NCBI GenBank assembly: GCA_033439255.1
Contig: CM065884.1
Location: 620,001 to 684,000 of the forward strand
Direction of reading: 5' to 3'
Source of the DNA: Hericium rajendrae
Taxonomy: Eukaryota > Basidiomycota > Agaricomycetes > Russulales > Hericiaceae
Length of the DNA: 64,000 nucleotides
This document shows, in pieces, positions 22,201 through 32,826 of the stretch. Position 1 is the first letter of the stretch. Each line of letters begins with the position of its first letter. Both the position numbers and the translations under genes were made by a program. The notes below the pieces were generated by a model. That model was not told the origin of the DNA. It did no database searches and saw nothing but the letters and a program-made list of their open reading frames with translations.

Positions 22201-24496
22201 GTCCAGTTACTTGTCGGCGGGATGACACACTACCTTGCCCGCGTGCAAGGCATGCCAAAACGTATTGAGACAGCCATCACTAAGATCATACGCGATTTCC
22301 TATGGGACGGCGCTGCCCACCCCCCCATTGCCCTTGCACATCTGCAAAAACCATATAGTGAGGGCGGCATCAAGCTCCTAGACATAAAATCCCGCAACGA
22401 GGCCATTCAACTCATGTGGCTAAAATCTTACCTCGACCTTGGCCCCTCTCGCCCGACATGGGCTTTTGTCACCGATGTACTTATCAACCGGATCGCCCCC
22501 ACCCGTATCAACGACCTTACTAAAATGAACACGTTCCTCCAAACGTGGAATATCCCGCTGCAAGGTAAACGTAGCATTGGCCTCCCGCGGGCTGCAAGCG
22601 TCATGCTCCGCACGGCGAAGAAACACCATGCTACATTTGCTGCCTTAAAACTAACAAGGCACCTAAAAAGCCAACTGCCAGCATGGCATCACCTAGGAGC
22701 AGCCCCCCACAGGCTCACTGCGCGTGCTAAGTGCCTCCGCGACACCCACGAGGTCCATACTGTCGCTGACCTCATGTCTGTTAGCTCCCGACTCACCGAC
22801 ACCACCTCTCAACCGTCTCACAAAAACACCAGCAGATGCCGGTGCGCCGTATGTAAAACCGACCGCGCGCGCGGGCTGCGCGAACCCCAACAAATGCGCA
22901 AAAGAGGCCAGGAAAATCCTGCTGAAGCTGCATCCGAAATTCCGCCCAATCCTGGACTCCCCGCCCGATGGCCTCAGTCTCACCCACAGGCGCAAGGCCA
23001 AAAATGCCCAAGCTCGCCTGGGCATTGATATGGTAATTTTTGACCCCACCGTCTCTTGTAAAACATCTCTTGCTGAATGCTTCCGGGTTTTCGCCGATCC
23101 CTCCATTAACCTACGACCTCCCGCCACACGCCTGACGGCACCCCAGGGCGGCATAGAAGTAGAAGACGAGCTCCTCACGTTCTACACGGACGGCTCGTGT
23201 ACCAACAACGGCAAAGCTAACGCACGCTGTGGCGCGGGCGTCTGGGTGGCAGAAGGCCACCACCTTAACAGAAGCGTCAGAATTGCAGGCCCCCACCACT
23301 CCAACCAAGTGGGCGAGCTCATGGCGGTCCTCGTTGCACTACAAATCGCCCCAAATTTCGCTCCAGTCCTAATCAAGTCTGACTCACGCTATGTGATCGA
23401 CGGCCTCACCAAGCGTCTGTCCTCCTGGGAGGACCGAGGCTGGATTGGCGTCGCAAACGACGCCCTTTTCCGCGCGGTCGCCTACCACCTCCGGCGACGC
23501 TCGGTGTCAACAGCTTTCCAATGGGTCAAAGGCCACTCAGGCGATGTAGGCAACGAATCGGCGGACGCCCTGGCTAAACTCGGTGTCGAGAAACCTGAAG
23601 TTGACATTGTCGACGTCTCTATCCCGCATGACTTCCATCTGCAGGGTGCGCGACTCTCTGCCCTCACGCTGTCCACTGCCTATGGCGGCATCCGCGAACT
23701 CCTCACACTGACCCCACGTCACGGCACGACAACCCACCTCGACATAGCGCGAGCATCCCTTGAGGACTACTCAGGTCACCTGGAAACGGACGAAGCCCTC
23801 TGGCGAGCATGCCAACACCCGGACCTTCGCAGGGAGGTCCGCCAGTTTATTTACCGCCTTCTCCACAACCTCTACAAGGTCGGCCCCTTCTGGGAAAAGA
23901 TTCCGGCCTACGAAGTACGCGCCCGCTGCCCACTGTGTGAAGGTGAAATTGAATCTATGTCCCACATTCTTACTGAATGCTCCGCACCCGCTGTCGCCCT
24001 CGTCTGGGGCCTGGCTAGATCCCTCTGGCCCCACGGCGGTGCACAATGGCCGGCAACTACCCTGGGTAATATCATGTCTGTCGGACAGCTCACCGTCACC
24101 AGTGGCCCTGCTCCGGATGAAATCGACTGGCCCGCCACGCCTCCCCCAGGCCAGCCGGACCCCGCACCGCGACCGCCACCGAAACCCGACCGAGGAGCCA
24201 CCCGCCTTCTACGCATCCTCTTCTCCGAAGCTGCTTACCTGATCTGGGCGCTGCGCTGCGCCCGCGTTATCGAGAAAGAAACCCACTCCCCAGCCTCCAT
24301 CACGCGCCGCTGGACGCGAGCCATAGAAGACCGCCTCAATACGGACAGGATGATCGCCTGCAAAGTCAAACGTTCCACCAAACACATCCGCCTTGTCCGC
24401 GCGACATGGTCAGCGGTCCTTGATGATCCGCCTGATGACTGGTATAAGTCACCTGAGGTTTTAGTGGGTGTCAGACGCACCAGCGCTCCCGGTTGA
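19257..24496 (+). CDS. LINE ORF2: endonuclease, RT, RNase H, one frameshift
   Basis: The endonuclease frame is open from 19306 but has no ATG until 19825, which is inside the domain. A small 5' exon at ATG 19257 joined over a possible 46-bp intron (19270-19315, GTAGCC...ATGCAG) would supply a start; this is tentative. Domains in order: APE endonuclease ('THNVNGL', 'LQETHL', 'LGDFNV', 'SDHSMV'); reverse transcriptase ('NYRPITLLN', 'IALDQEKAYDKVEH', 'GVRQGDPLSCLLF', 'LFADDTALYLS'); a cysteine segment ('CRCAVC'); RNase H ('YTDGSC', 'VGELMAVL', 'KSDSRYV', 'GNESADALAKLG'); and a zf-RVT knuckle ('CPLCEGEIESMSHILTEC'). The frame changes once, near 22876 in a CG-rich run between 'CRCAVCKTDRARG' and 'CANPNKC', so this copy needs one base fewer to read through. 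That change may be a mutation or a sequencing artefact. Catalytic residues of all three enzymes appear present. Confidence 0.88.
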
Positions 24497-24732
24497 CCGT
24501 GGGCGCTGCCCGGCGTACTGCAGCCCCACACTACCCAGCATTGTCTGGGTGTGCGGTTGCGCATTTTCCCTCGGATCCTAACCGTCCTCTCTTGCTTGCA
24601 AGTAGGGATGCTTGAAGCTGTTTAGGTAGGGCTCGAGTCACCGTGGGGTCGTGGGTATCTTCGTATCTACGGTCTCAGATGTATGACATAGTGGCTATCT
24701 AAACATACAGCTTGTCCAAAAAAAAAAAAAAA
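24497..24732 (+). other. LINE 3' UTR and poly-A
   Basis: About 220 bp of 3' UTR followed by a pure A-run beginning at 24718. The A-run joins directly to the right target duplication, as expected for target-primed reverse transcription. Confidence 0.85.
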
Positions 24733-24746
24733 AATACTGCTCGCGG
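24733..24746. repeat. LINE target-site duplication, right
   Basis: AATACTGCTCGCGG, identical to 13552-13565. Its first two A residues could also be counted in the poly-A. Confidence 0.9.
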
Positions 24747-24875
24747 AGAACGGTAATTTGAAAGCGCGCATACACGTGACCGTGGTATGAGATCAACTTG
24801 AACTAGCGCTCGTCACAAGTTGAAGTTACACAACGTCTACTCCTTCATCCGTGCTTCATCGCTCTCGTCCTCGTC

Positions 24876-25476
24876 ATGCCCAGACACCATACTTCTCTAC
24901 TATCATATCTCATTGAGGCTCGTAAAGAGTCCGGCAGCAACCATGTTCCCAGGCCTTTGATTGAGTCTACACCGAAGGCTCGAGCGGAGCGGTATCAGGT
25001 GGGTTTTATGTCTTCTTGCGTATTATATTTGCTCGCTGAACTCTGAATCGCAGCTTTACGCTTCACGGCGGGACGAGCATGAGCCCATGGACCAGCTTCC
25101 TCCTAGTTATCTCGTCTATCCCCAAAAGCCACGCGGCAACGTTCCCCTCTTCCACTTCGGAATCGGCGCGACTATGAAACAACTGCACGATTATGCAGTC
25201 CAACATCGCTTAGTCCCAGAGAAGTATTATAATGACGCTTTCTATGCCGGCGAAATCATCGAGGCCGCCGTCAAACATCTCGATCGCATATCTGGTGTCA
25301 ACTTATACCTCGAGGGCGTCCAGCATCCGAAGTATAGTTGGGTTGTGGCACGCTATTCCAATTACACCTGGTACCATGAAGAAGTCAACGCGTGGGAGGA
25401 AAATAAAGTTATCGACCTCATTAGGCGGGAGCTTAAGATAGAGGACATGCCGCAATGGCATTTTAGCGTGGTGTAA
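24876..25476 (+). CDS. Orphan small-protein family, copy B (type 2)
   Basis: Exons 24876-24998 (41 codons) and 25054-25476 give 181 residues; the intron GTGGGT...CGCAG is phase 0. The first exon is basic and begins 'MPRHHTSLLSYLIEARKESG'. Exon 2 has the full core: 'MDQLPPSYLVYPQKPR', 'FHFGIG', 'YAVQHRLVP', 'KHLDRISGVNLYLE', 'VVARYSNYTWYHEE', 'VIDLIRRELKI' and 'MPQWH'. The stop TAA overlaps a perfect GTAAGT donor, with an acceptor TTAG near 25531; splicing there would also end the protein at once, so a 3'-UTR intron is likely. It is the first of four tandem copies and starts about 130 bp after the LINE target site. No signal peptide or known domain. Confidence 0.75.
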
Positions 25477-26495
25477 GTCTTCGTATACCGGTTTACCGTT
25501 CCTGTACTGACGCACTTGCCGTGCTCCTTAGCTGAAACTCATAGTCGATTTCCTCCCGTTCCAGACGCAGATAAAGGTGGTCCCTTTGTGACTCGTTCGG
25601 CGATCTACCACTTGCCATCCTTCGCGCCATCGCCGCCAAGTCCCGACTTCAACCCATCGCCCTCGCCCTTTCACCTTGGACGCAGTCTCAACGGTGCACA
25701 TGCTATCATGCTCCGCCACCACAGTCTCACCGCAAGATCACGCGGTTCTAGCATTCTCTGATCAAACCTCCTTCGAGTCGGCACTGTGACCCATTATCGT
25801 GTTCGCCCCCAAGCTGTCGTTGCGGTCACATGTCGTCACCTTCCTCACCACCAGCACGCGCGTCATGGTCCTGATGCATGGGTTCCCGCGCCGAGAGCGT
25901 TGTCAAAACCAACTTGACGTTCGTCGAGCTTACCTGTCCGCACGACGGTGGTAGGTTGCATCGCTGGCCCGACTGCAGCCGTCTGGGGTTTGGTCGACAA
26001 GGAGGAATGACGTCGCCGGCATCACCGTGACATGCATGGCCCCGCACCGTGCCAATTTATGGGAGACGCCGTGTTGAGCTCAGCTGAGGATGTGGGACTT
26101 CGATTGATTGGCTGCATGGGATTGGCTGGAACATGGTCTAATGGAGGGATGATAGCATCGCGATGTCATGGAGATCGTTCTCGGCACGATATAATTGTAC
26201 ACATGTCCTTTGGATGTGGCGCGGAGTATCATTAGTTAGAACCAAACAACAATGCCCGTCTCTTTATATTTGATATAAGCTATGATTGTGGGGGCTCCAG
26301 AGCTGAAAATGTCGAAGAAGTCGAATTCTGGATTTCAACGGGAAGTCAACAGGCGCTTGTCGGTCTTTCGTTTCCTTCAACTTGTCAAGTTCGTGCGTAA
26401 GACATTTACCTCCGTCACGCGTATCATCATCGATTGAACCTGTACGCATCATCTCCATCTCATCCTGCATCCGTGCTCCATTATTCTCGTCTATC
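25477..26495. other. Spacer with conserved 3' flank of the tandem unit
   Basis: No gene seen. The part at about 26095-26235 (GATTGATTGGCTGCATGGGA ... GATGATAGCATCGCGA ... GGATGTGGCGCGG) resembles the flanks of copies C and E, so the duplication unit extends beyond the gene. A CT-rich tract precedes the next start, as in the other type 2 copies. Confidence 0.45.
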
Positions 26496-27106
26496 ATGCC
26501 GAAATACCATACCCCGAAATCATTCCTCATTCAGGCTCGACAGAAGTCTGGAGAGGATCGTATCCGCAAGCCCGTATACGAAAAATCTGCACCTAAGTTT
26601 CGAGCAAAATATTATCGCGTGCGTCTTGTATTACTTCCTATTGGTCTTCGATTTCCATGCTGACCCAAATTCAGTCTTGCGCTTGGCGGCAGAAGGAGCA
26701 GCAGCCTTTGGACCAACTCCCGCCTCAATATCTTGTGTATCCCGGAAAGCCACGCTCTGACGTGCCCCGATTTCACTTCGGTCTCGGCGTTACTCATCAA
26801 CAACTACACGAATACGCAGTCCAACATGACCTGGTTTCGCCCGAATACTACAACAATCCCCGTTTAGGCCTCGAAACCATCCAGGCCACAGTCAAGCATC
26901 TGGATCGCCTATCCGGTGTCAACTTATACCTCGAGCCAGCTTTGCACCCTAAGTATAGTTGGGTCGTGGCACGCTATTCCAATCACACTTGGTACCATGA
27001 AGAAGTTCACGAGCGGGAAGAGAATAGAGTCGTTGACCTCATTAGACGAGAGCTCAACGTAGAGGGCATGCCGCAATGGCATCACAATATGTCTCCCTAC
27101 TGGTAA
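26496..27106 (+). CDS. Orphan small-protein family, copy C (type 2)
   Basis: Exons 26496-26618 (41 codons) and 26675-27106 give 184 residues; the intron GTGCGT...TTCAG is phase 0. The first exon begins 'MPKYHTPKSFLIQARQKSG'. Exon 2 holds 'LDQLPPQYLVYPGKPR', 'FHFGLG', 'YAVQHDLV', 'KHLDRLSGVNLYLEP', 'VVARYSNHTWYHEEV', 'VVDLIRRELNV' and 'MPQWHHN'. As in copy B, the stop codon (TGG TAA) forms part of a GTAAGT donor. It is very close to copies B, D and E, with identical spacing of motifs. Unknown function. Confidence 0.75.
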
Positions 27107-28251
27107 GTGTTCGGATGTTTTTTTGTGTTCTTGTGTACTCACGCACTCGCGTTCTCACAATTATATTCGGCCCAATCACACGAGCGCAGATCAAGCCGTC
27201 TTAATACTCGTTTGACGGCCTACCTACCTATCTGAGTCTCCCTTCCATTGTTCTGGACTCTGGCCTCGCCACCAGGCCTCCCCCGCGAACCATTTCATTC
27301 GCTCTTCGGATCCTCGCAGTAACTATGGCGCGCACGTCTAGCAAGTCCCGATTGCTGTAGTTTCAGCATCTGACTCTACAAACACCGGACTTCGCGCGTT
27401 TCTACCACCGGTTTTTGTCGGAGACTTGCGCTTTCTCGTACTCCTTATTGCTGGCACGATCGACAAGCTTTGTCATGCAGATCCCTGTGCACTCCCGCGC
27501 CTTGAACTCGACGCCTGCACTTGCTACGCAAAGCGGGTTGCGGCGCATCGCCGGCGCTCCTATACCTCCCTAATATCTGGTCGACGACGACGCGATCGGT
27601 ATCATCCGCTTCCACGCGCATCCCAACCTTATGGACGCATCATATCGAGCGCGACCGAGGCATGAGGGTAAATTGTTGGATGGGATTGACTCGGACGAAG
27701 TCTGGTGGGCGAATGATAGCATTGCGACGTGGAGATCTTTGTCGTCACAATATTTGGGGTTTTTTTGGGTATCTACATGTTATTGTCGCTTTCTGAGACT
27801 GATGAAGTCAAAGAAGGCTTTGATATATCGTCAGCCTGATTTTCACGGGGAATGCGAGGCTGCATATGTGATACTGCGGATAGCCAGCTCTCTTCGACAA
27901 CGATAATAGAGGTGTTTGCGTCGACTCGACGCGTCGTAAATCATTGCATGTTCCTTGCTTTCGATGAGCAGACCTGCGGTCCTTCGCTCACGCAGCAGCA
28001 TGATTTGGTGATTACTTGCATGGAAAGTTAAGTCCTACTAAGCTCTGTAGAGAGACTCACAAGGATTTGTTCTAACTTCTAAGCCGAGACCCATTACTAA
28101 ATTAATGCCATTAGCGCCCGTTCACTCGACGCGGTCACGTGGACCTCCCTCTACTCACGCTTTCTTCAATCCGCCGTTCGTCGTCTTCAATTTGCCTTCA
28201 TCCGCAAATTGTTTACTCCTTCACTTGTACTTCGACACTCTCATCTTCATC
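27107..28251. other. Spacer with conserved 3' flank of the tandem unit
   Basis: No gene supported. About 27665-27790 carries GGGATTGACTCGGACGAAGT, then GCGAATGATAGCATTGCGAC and ATTTGGGGTTTTTTTGG. The same order appears after copies B and E. Confidence 0.45.
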
Positions 28252-28852
28252 ATGCCTACACATCGTACCTCACACTCGTTTCTTGTTCTGTCTCATCAAG
28301 AATCCAGAGACGATCGCGTCCACAAACCTCTAGTCAAGGAGGCTACATCGCAGTCTCGAGCAGAACATCAGCATGTTAGTCGTGTACCGCATATCTCCTA
28401 GTTCTCTGTACTGAACTCTATCACAGAACTACTCATGGCGTTTGAAGCCTAATGAACCTCTACATCAGCTTCCTGCGCAGTACCTTGTTAATCCAACAAA
28501 GCCACGTTGCAATCCCCCCCGATTTCATTTCGGAGTCGGCGCCCCCATGACAAAACTTCTAGACTATGCGATCCAACATCGTTTGGTCCCAGATGCACAT
28601 CGTTACAACGGACTTCTGCATCTTAACACAATGGAGGCTGTTGTCAAGCATCTCGACCGCATATCCGGTGTCAATCTATATCTCGAGCCAGTCTCGCACC
28701 CGGATTATGGGTTCATCGTGGCACGCTACTCGAACTATAGTTGGTATCACGAGGAACTTGCGGAGCGGCCAGAACAAATGGTCGTTGACCTAATTAGAAA
28801 GGAGCTCAACGTCGATGACATACCGCAATGGCACCATAACGTGTCTCCTTGA
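28252..28852 (+). CDS. Orphan small-protein family, copy D (type 2)
   Basis: Exons 28252-28374 (41 codons) and 28427-28852 give 182 residues; the intron GTTAGT...TCACAG is phase 0. The first exon begins 'MPTHRTSHSFLVLSHQESR'. The core reads 'LHQLPAQYLVNPTKPR', 'FHFGVGAPM', 'YAIQHRLVP', 'KHLDRISGVNLYLEP', 'IVARYSNYSWYHEE', 'VVDLIRKELNV' and 'IPQWHHN'. Here the TGA stop comes just before the conserved TTGTAAGTCTTCG donor sequence, so the donor motif survives outside the coding region. That supports a 3'-UTR intron across the subfamily. Confidence 0.75.
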
Positions 28853-29268
28853 CTTGTAAGTCTTCGAATATCAGTTTGCATTTTTGCCCTACTGATGCAC
28901 ACACTGTTCTCGACAGCTCAACTGAGTCGCTCCTGCCCCTGCATGAGTAGCGCGAACAAAGCCCGACCCGTTTGTTACCGCTTTGGCAAGCCTCCCTCCC
29001 TCCCTTCGCGCGACAATCTAGCGTCACCGGCGAGCCTCCGTCTCCTCCATCTCCCTCACTCCTCCGCCTTCAACGCCTTGAAATTTAGAAATGACTGGTG
29101 AATACACGTAATACCTAAACGTGATCGTGTTCCAAAGGCGGAGTGCCTGTGGCACTCGTCCTTTTCGACCGTGACGCCTCTCTCGGCTCGCGCCTTGAAG
29201 TCGCGTTCATCCTCGCAACATCAAGCACTTTACTCCTTCATCTGTGCTTCATCCCTCTCACCCTCATC
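28853..29268. other. Spacer between copies D and E
   Basis: About 415 bp, much shorter than the other spacers. The conserved distal flank seen after B, C and E was not recognised, so part of the unit seems to be missing. It ends in a CT-rich tract before the copy E start. Confidence 0.4.
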
Positions 29269-29872
29269 ATGCGCAAACACCGTGTCTCGACATCATACCT
29301 CATCGAGGCTCATAAAGGCTCCGCAGACAATCATGAACGTGAATCCTCGATCAAACATGAGTCTACACCCAAGGTTCGAGCAGCATGGTATAAAGTAGGT
29401 CTCATGTCTTCCAACGTCCCAAAGTTCGGTGCTGAATACTGGATCTTAGCATTGCGCTTCGCGACAGAAGAACCGCGAGCCTATGGACCAGCTTCCTTCT
29501 CAGTATCTTGTCTTTCCCAATAAGCCACGCTGCAACGTCCCCTTGTTCCACTTCGGAGTCGGTGCCACCATGCAACAACTGCAGGACTATGCGGTCGAGC
29601 ATGGCTTGGTCCCTGCAGAGTATCGCAACAACCCTTTCTATACCATCCGGACGGTCGAGGCCACCGTCAGGCATCTGGATCGCATATCTGGCGTCAACTT
29701 ATACATCGAGCCCATCCGCCATCCTAAGTGTACTTGGGTCGTGGCACGTTATTCCAACCACACCTGGTACCATGAAGAACTCGCGGAGCGACAGGAACAT
29801 ACAGTCCTTGATTTCATTAGAAGGGAACTTGACATCGTGGATATGCCGCAATGGCACCCTACGACCTTGTAA
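29269..29872 (+). CDS. Orphan small-protein family, copy E (type 2)
   Basis: Exons 29269-29394 (42 codons) and 29450-29872 give 182 residues; the intron GTAGGT...CTTAG is phase 0. The first exon begins 'MRKHRVSTSYLIEAHKGSA'. The core reads 'MDQLPSQYLVFPNKPR', 'FHFGVGATM', 'YAVEHGLVP', 'RHLDRISGVNLYIEP', 'VVARYSNHTWYHEELAERQ', 'VLDFIRRELDI' and 'MPQWH'. The stop TAA overlaps the GTAAGTCTTCG donor, with an acceptor TTTCAG at about 29919. The upstream TTTACTCCTTCATCTGTGCT is shared with copies B and D. Last member of the tandem array. Confidence 0.75.
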
Positions 29873-30844
29873 GTCTTCGTATATCAGCTGGATTTACATC
29901 GTCCTGACGTACTTTCAGTCCTTACTAAATGACGGTTCTACTCTCGCCCATCGCGAATACCAATGAAGCCGCCGCCTACACCACTCGTCCAATGAGCTAC
30001 TACGAGTGGCAGCCGCCATCGTCGCCAACCCTCGACCTCAAACCGTCTCCTCTGTCCCTCCACCTTCGACACAGTCCCCACGCACGCTCTATCACGTCCC
30101 CGTCACCACAACATCAACGCTCGACGGCGCGCATTTTCATCTCCGGTTATTGCTGGCGAGTCGCGCACCGTCACATCCACTGCCGGGACAGTCGTCTGCC
30201 CACGATCTGCATATCCATGCCCTGCCTTCACGCCGAGAAAGTCGTCGACAGTACCTTCGCCCGTCTCGAGCATGACTTTCAGTGCACCTGCTCGCGTGAC
30301 GTTATGCTGTATCGTCAGTCCGACTTCAGCTCTCTGGTGTTTGCGCAATAGCGAAGAAAGACGTCGCAGGCACTATCCGCATTCTGCGCGCATCCTCATC
30401 CTCATGAAGAGGTCGCATCGAGTGTAACTGAGCATACGGGCTTTTGGGTCCTTGGTTGGGATAGGGTCAGCTCGGATGAGGCCGGGGTCTGGTAGACGGT
30501 TGATAACGTTGCGACATAGAGGGGTTTATTCGCACTTCAGTTTTTGGAATACTACATCTCATCGCCGTTTTCTGAGGCCGATAGGGTTAACAATGAAGGC
30601 TTTCTGTCGATATATGTTAGGTCTCGAGTTGATGGAGAATACGGTGTGGACTTAGAGCTTGCAGCGACTTGATTCTAGAATCTAACAGACCCAAACGAAA
30701 GAGGAAGATGATTCGCACGCCAATGAGAGGAGCGCATTTGCCGTTTCCTCCCTTTACGCTCTTGACCGCACACCATCTCCTGCTTCCTGCTTCTTGTTTG
30801 TCCATGCTACTCTAGCCCACGTCTTACTCTGTATTTTATTCGCA
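29873..30844. other. Spacer with 3' flank of copy E and PRS promoter
   Basis: No gene supported. About 30435-30560 repeats the distal flank of the tandem unit. A CT-rich stretch at about 30737-30790 probably belongs to the promoter of the PRPP synthetase gene. Confidence 0.4.
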
Positions 30845-32166
30845 ATGCTTCACGGAAACTCAATCAGGATCTTGGCCGGTGAGAAAAGCTCGTTTAAAAC
30901 GCCCAAAACTTTCTGACGATCGAGTGAAGGCAATAGTCATTCTGAGCTCGCCGGTTTAGTGGCCGAGCGGTGAGCTGCAGCTTCCCATGATGCAGCTAAC
31001 GGTCCACGGACTGTGATTCACCCTACCCAGGCTCAATGTTTCTCTAATGCCGTGCACCGTGAAGAAATTCTCCAACGGGGAGATAAACGTCAAAATCTCC
31101 GAGTCCGTGCGAGACGAGGATGTCTTCATCATCCAGTCCGCATGCGGCGATGTGAACGACCATCTGATGGAGCTTCTCATCCTCATCTCGGCGTGCAAGG
31201 GGGCGTCGGCTCGCAGGATCACGGCTGTGATCCCCTGCTATCCATATGCGCGGATGGACAAGAAGGAGCAGTCGCGTGCCCCGATCACGGCAAAGCTGGT
31301 CGCGAGCATGCTTACTGTCGCAGGTTGCGACCATGTCATTACCATGGACCTGCATGCCAGCCAGATCCAAGGCTTCTTCGACTTCCCTGTCGACAACCTG
31401 TACTCGGAGCCCTTGATGCTGTCATACATCAGACGTAACATCGAGGGGTGGAAGGATGCGATCATCGTCAGTCCAGATGCTGGCGGTGCAAAACGGTGCG
31501 TCTCTGGCCAGTCTTCACAAACCGTCCATGGCTGAATCTCCATGTTAGTGTCACCGCGCTTGCGGATAAGCTGGGCCTCGACTTCGCAATCTTCCACCGA
31601 AAACGTGACGGCAAGTCGCACGACGCCCCTGAAAAAATGGAATTGCTCGTCGGCGATGTAAAAGACAAGGTAAGCCGCCCATGCTCATCATATCTGTTCA
31701 TCTCGCCTGTACAGGTTTATATCTAGGTGGCTATCCTGGTTGATGACATGATCGATACCGGGAAGACCCTCACCTTGGCAGCCCGCTCTTTGAAAGAGAA
31801 CGGTGCTGCGAAAATCCATGCTTTGGTGTCTCACGGTGGGTTTGGTATTCTTCATGGCGTCTAAGCGAAGGTTTGACAATCTGCCAGGCTTATTATCGGA
31901 GGCCAGGATGAGCGTCATCAACGACCTGCCCCTTGAGACATTAGTGGTAAGTTCCATGATGATTGATACTCTACGACCTTTCACCATGCGATCGCTAGGT
32001 TACGAACACAATCCCACAACGCGAGCACCAGTTGAACTGTCCCAAACTAACCATCATCGACATCAGCCATACCATCGCAGAGAGCATTCGGCGCACCCAT
32101 AACGGCGAGTCCATCAGCCTGCTCTTCGGCGAGTGGTCTGAGCACATGGGTATCAATGGGTTCTAA
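30845..32166 (+). CDS. PRS: Ribose-phosphate pyrophosphokinase (PRPP synthetase)
   Basis: Seven exons (30845-30878, 30930-30969, 31031-31495, 31549-31669, 31727-31835, 31888-31946, 31999-32166) give 331 residues, the usual family length. The enzyme transfers pyrophosphate from ATP to ribose 5-phosphate, making PRPP for nucleotide, histidine and tryptophan synthesis in the cytosol. Motifs: N-terminal '[15 protein letters not shown]', '[12 protein letters not shown]', the flexible loop 'KKEQSRAPI', '[13 protein letters not shown]', '[10 protein letters not shown]', the PRPP-binding loop '[10 protein letters not shown]' and C-terminal 'TNTIPQ'. All introns are GT-AG and 51-61 bp and leave the conserved protein unbroken, which fixes the tiny first two exons. 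Active-site residues look intact. Which yeast PRS paralogue it matches cannot be said from sequence alone. Confidence 0.95.
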
Positions 32167-32826
32167 ATCAAAGTCGAGCGGAGGTCTTGTTTCACTGATC
32201 GGATTGCTAGCATATGCATTCGCACACATTGTATCGTTATCTAGAATGGGGTTATAGAGATGAATCTATGGCGATAACCGATTGTCTCATCTGGGGATTT
32301 GGGATCCCGGTGGGCGTCAAGATTTGGTTGCGACATGCTTCTTCATCTTCGTCGTTGTGTGCTTCTGACGCACAGGCTCCGGCAGGAAAGCAAGCCTATC
32401 CAGTCCGGAGGGCCCAGTCATTCTTCCTATCTATCAAGTCAAAAGTGAAACCTACCATAGGTTCGTAGCGCGTTTCATCCTTCCTGTCTTTCTCACACCT
32501 CTAGACCCCATGCAACGGCCTCCCAATGTTTTGGCACATGCAGACTGTCCTAGACGGCTCGAGCCTGCTCCATCCTGTCCAAGATCACTGGGAAGCTTAT
32601 ACTTGCACCGAAGCCATGGGCTGCGGCAGCCGCGAGCTTCGCGCTGTGGGTACCGCTCGTGACCGGCAGTCGCCCTCATTGCCGAACATTTCCTGTTGTT
32701 CCCAAGGTGCGCTCTAGTGAGGCGGGGTGCTTATACTGCGCTGCACGTATAAAACCCATTACGCAGCCCATGCCGATGCATTACTCATCGCCCGCTCACG
32801 CCCGCCCACATTGACCTGAGCCGAGT
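32167..32826. other. Intergenic with DUF6593 gene promoter
   Basis: No gene. The last 130 bp hold the promoter of the next gene. Confidence 0.5.
32748..32754 (+). promoter_or_regulatory. TATA box of the DUF6593 gene
   Basis: TATAAAA, 73 bp before the ATG at 32827, within a compact pyrimidine-rich leader. Confidence 0.6.

Larger units (their letters stand above)
13566..24732 (+). mobile_element. Near-complete LINE with RNase H, nested insertion
   Basis: About 11.2 kb in all, 10.2 kb without the LTR mini-element inside it. It is flanked by a perfect 14-bp duplication and ends in a run of about 16 A. Parts in order: a long 5' region (13566-15790), ORF1 with a CCHC knuckle (15791-18746), ORF2 with APE-type endonuclease, reverse transcriptase, a cysteine segment, RNase H and a zf-RVT knuckle (19257-24496), a 3' UTR and poly-A. 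An endonuclease plus C-terminal RNase H fits the Tad1/I-like LINEs of fungi. Only one frameshift was noticed in ORF2, and the flanks are clean, so the insertion looks young. It lies between orphan-family copies A and B. Confidence 0.92.

Noticed and set aside
24718-24732. Poly-A run as an ordinary homopolymer
   Set aside because: It sits between the LINE 3' UTR and an exact target duplication, so it is the LINE tail.
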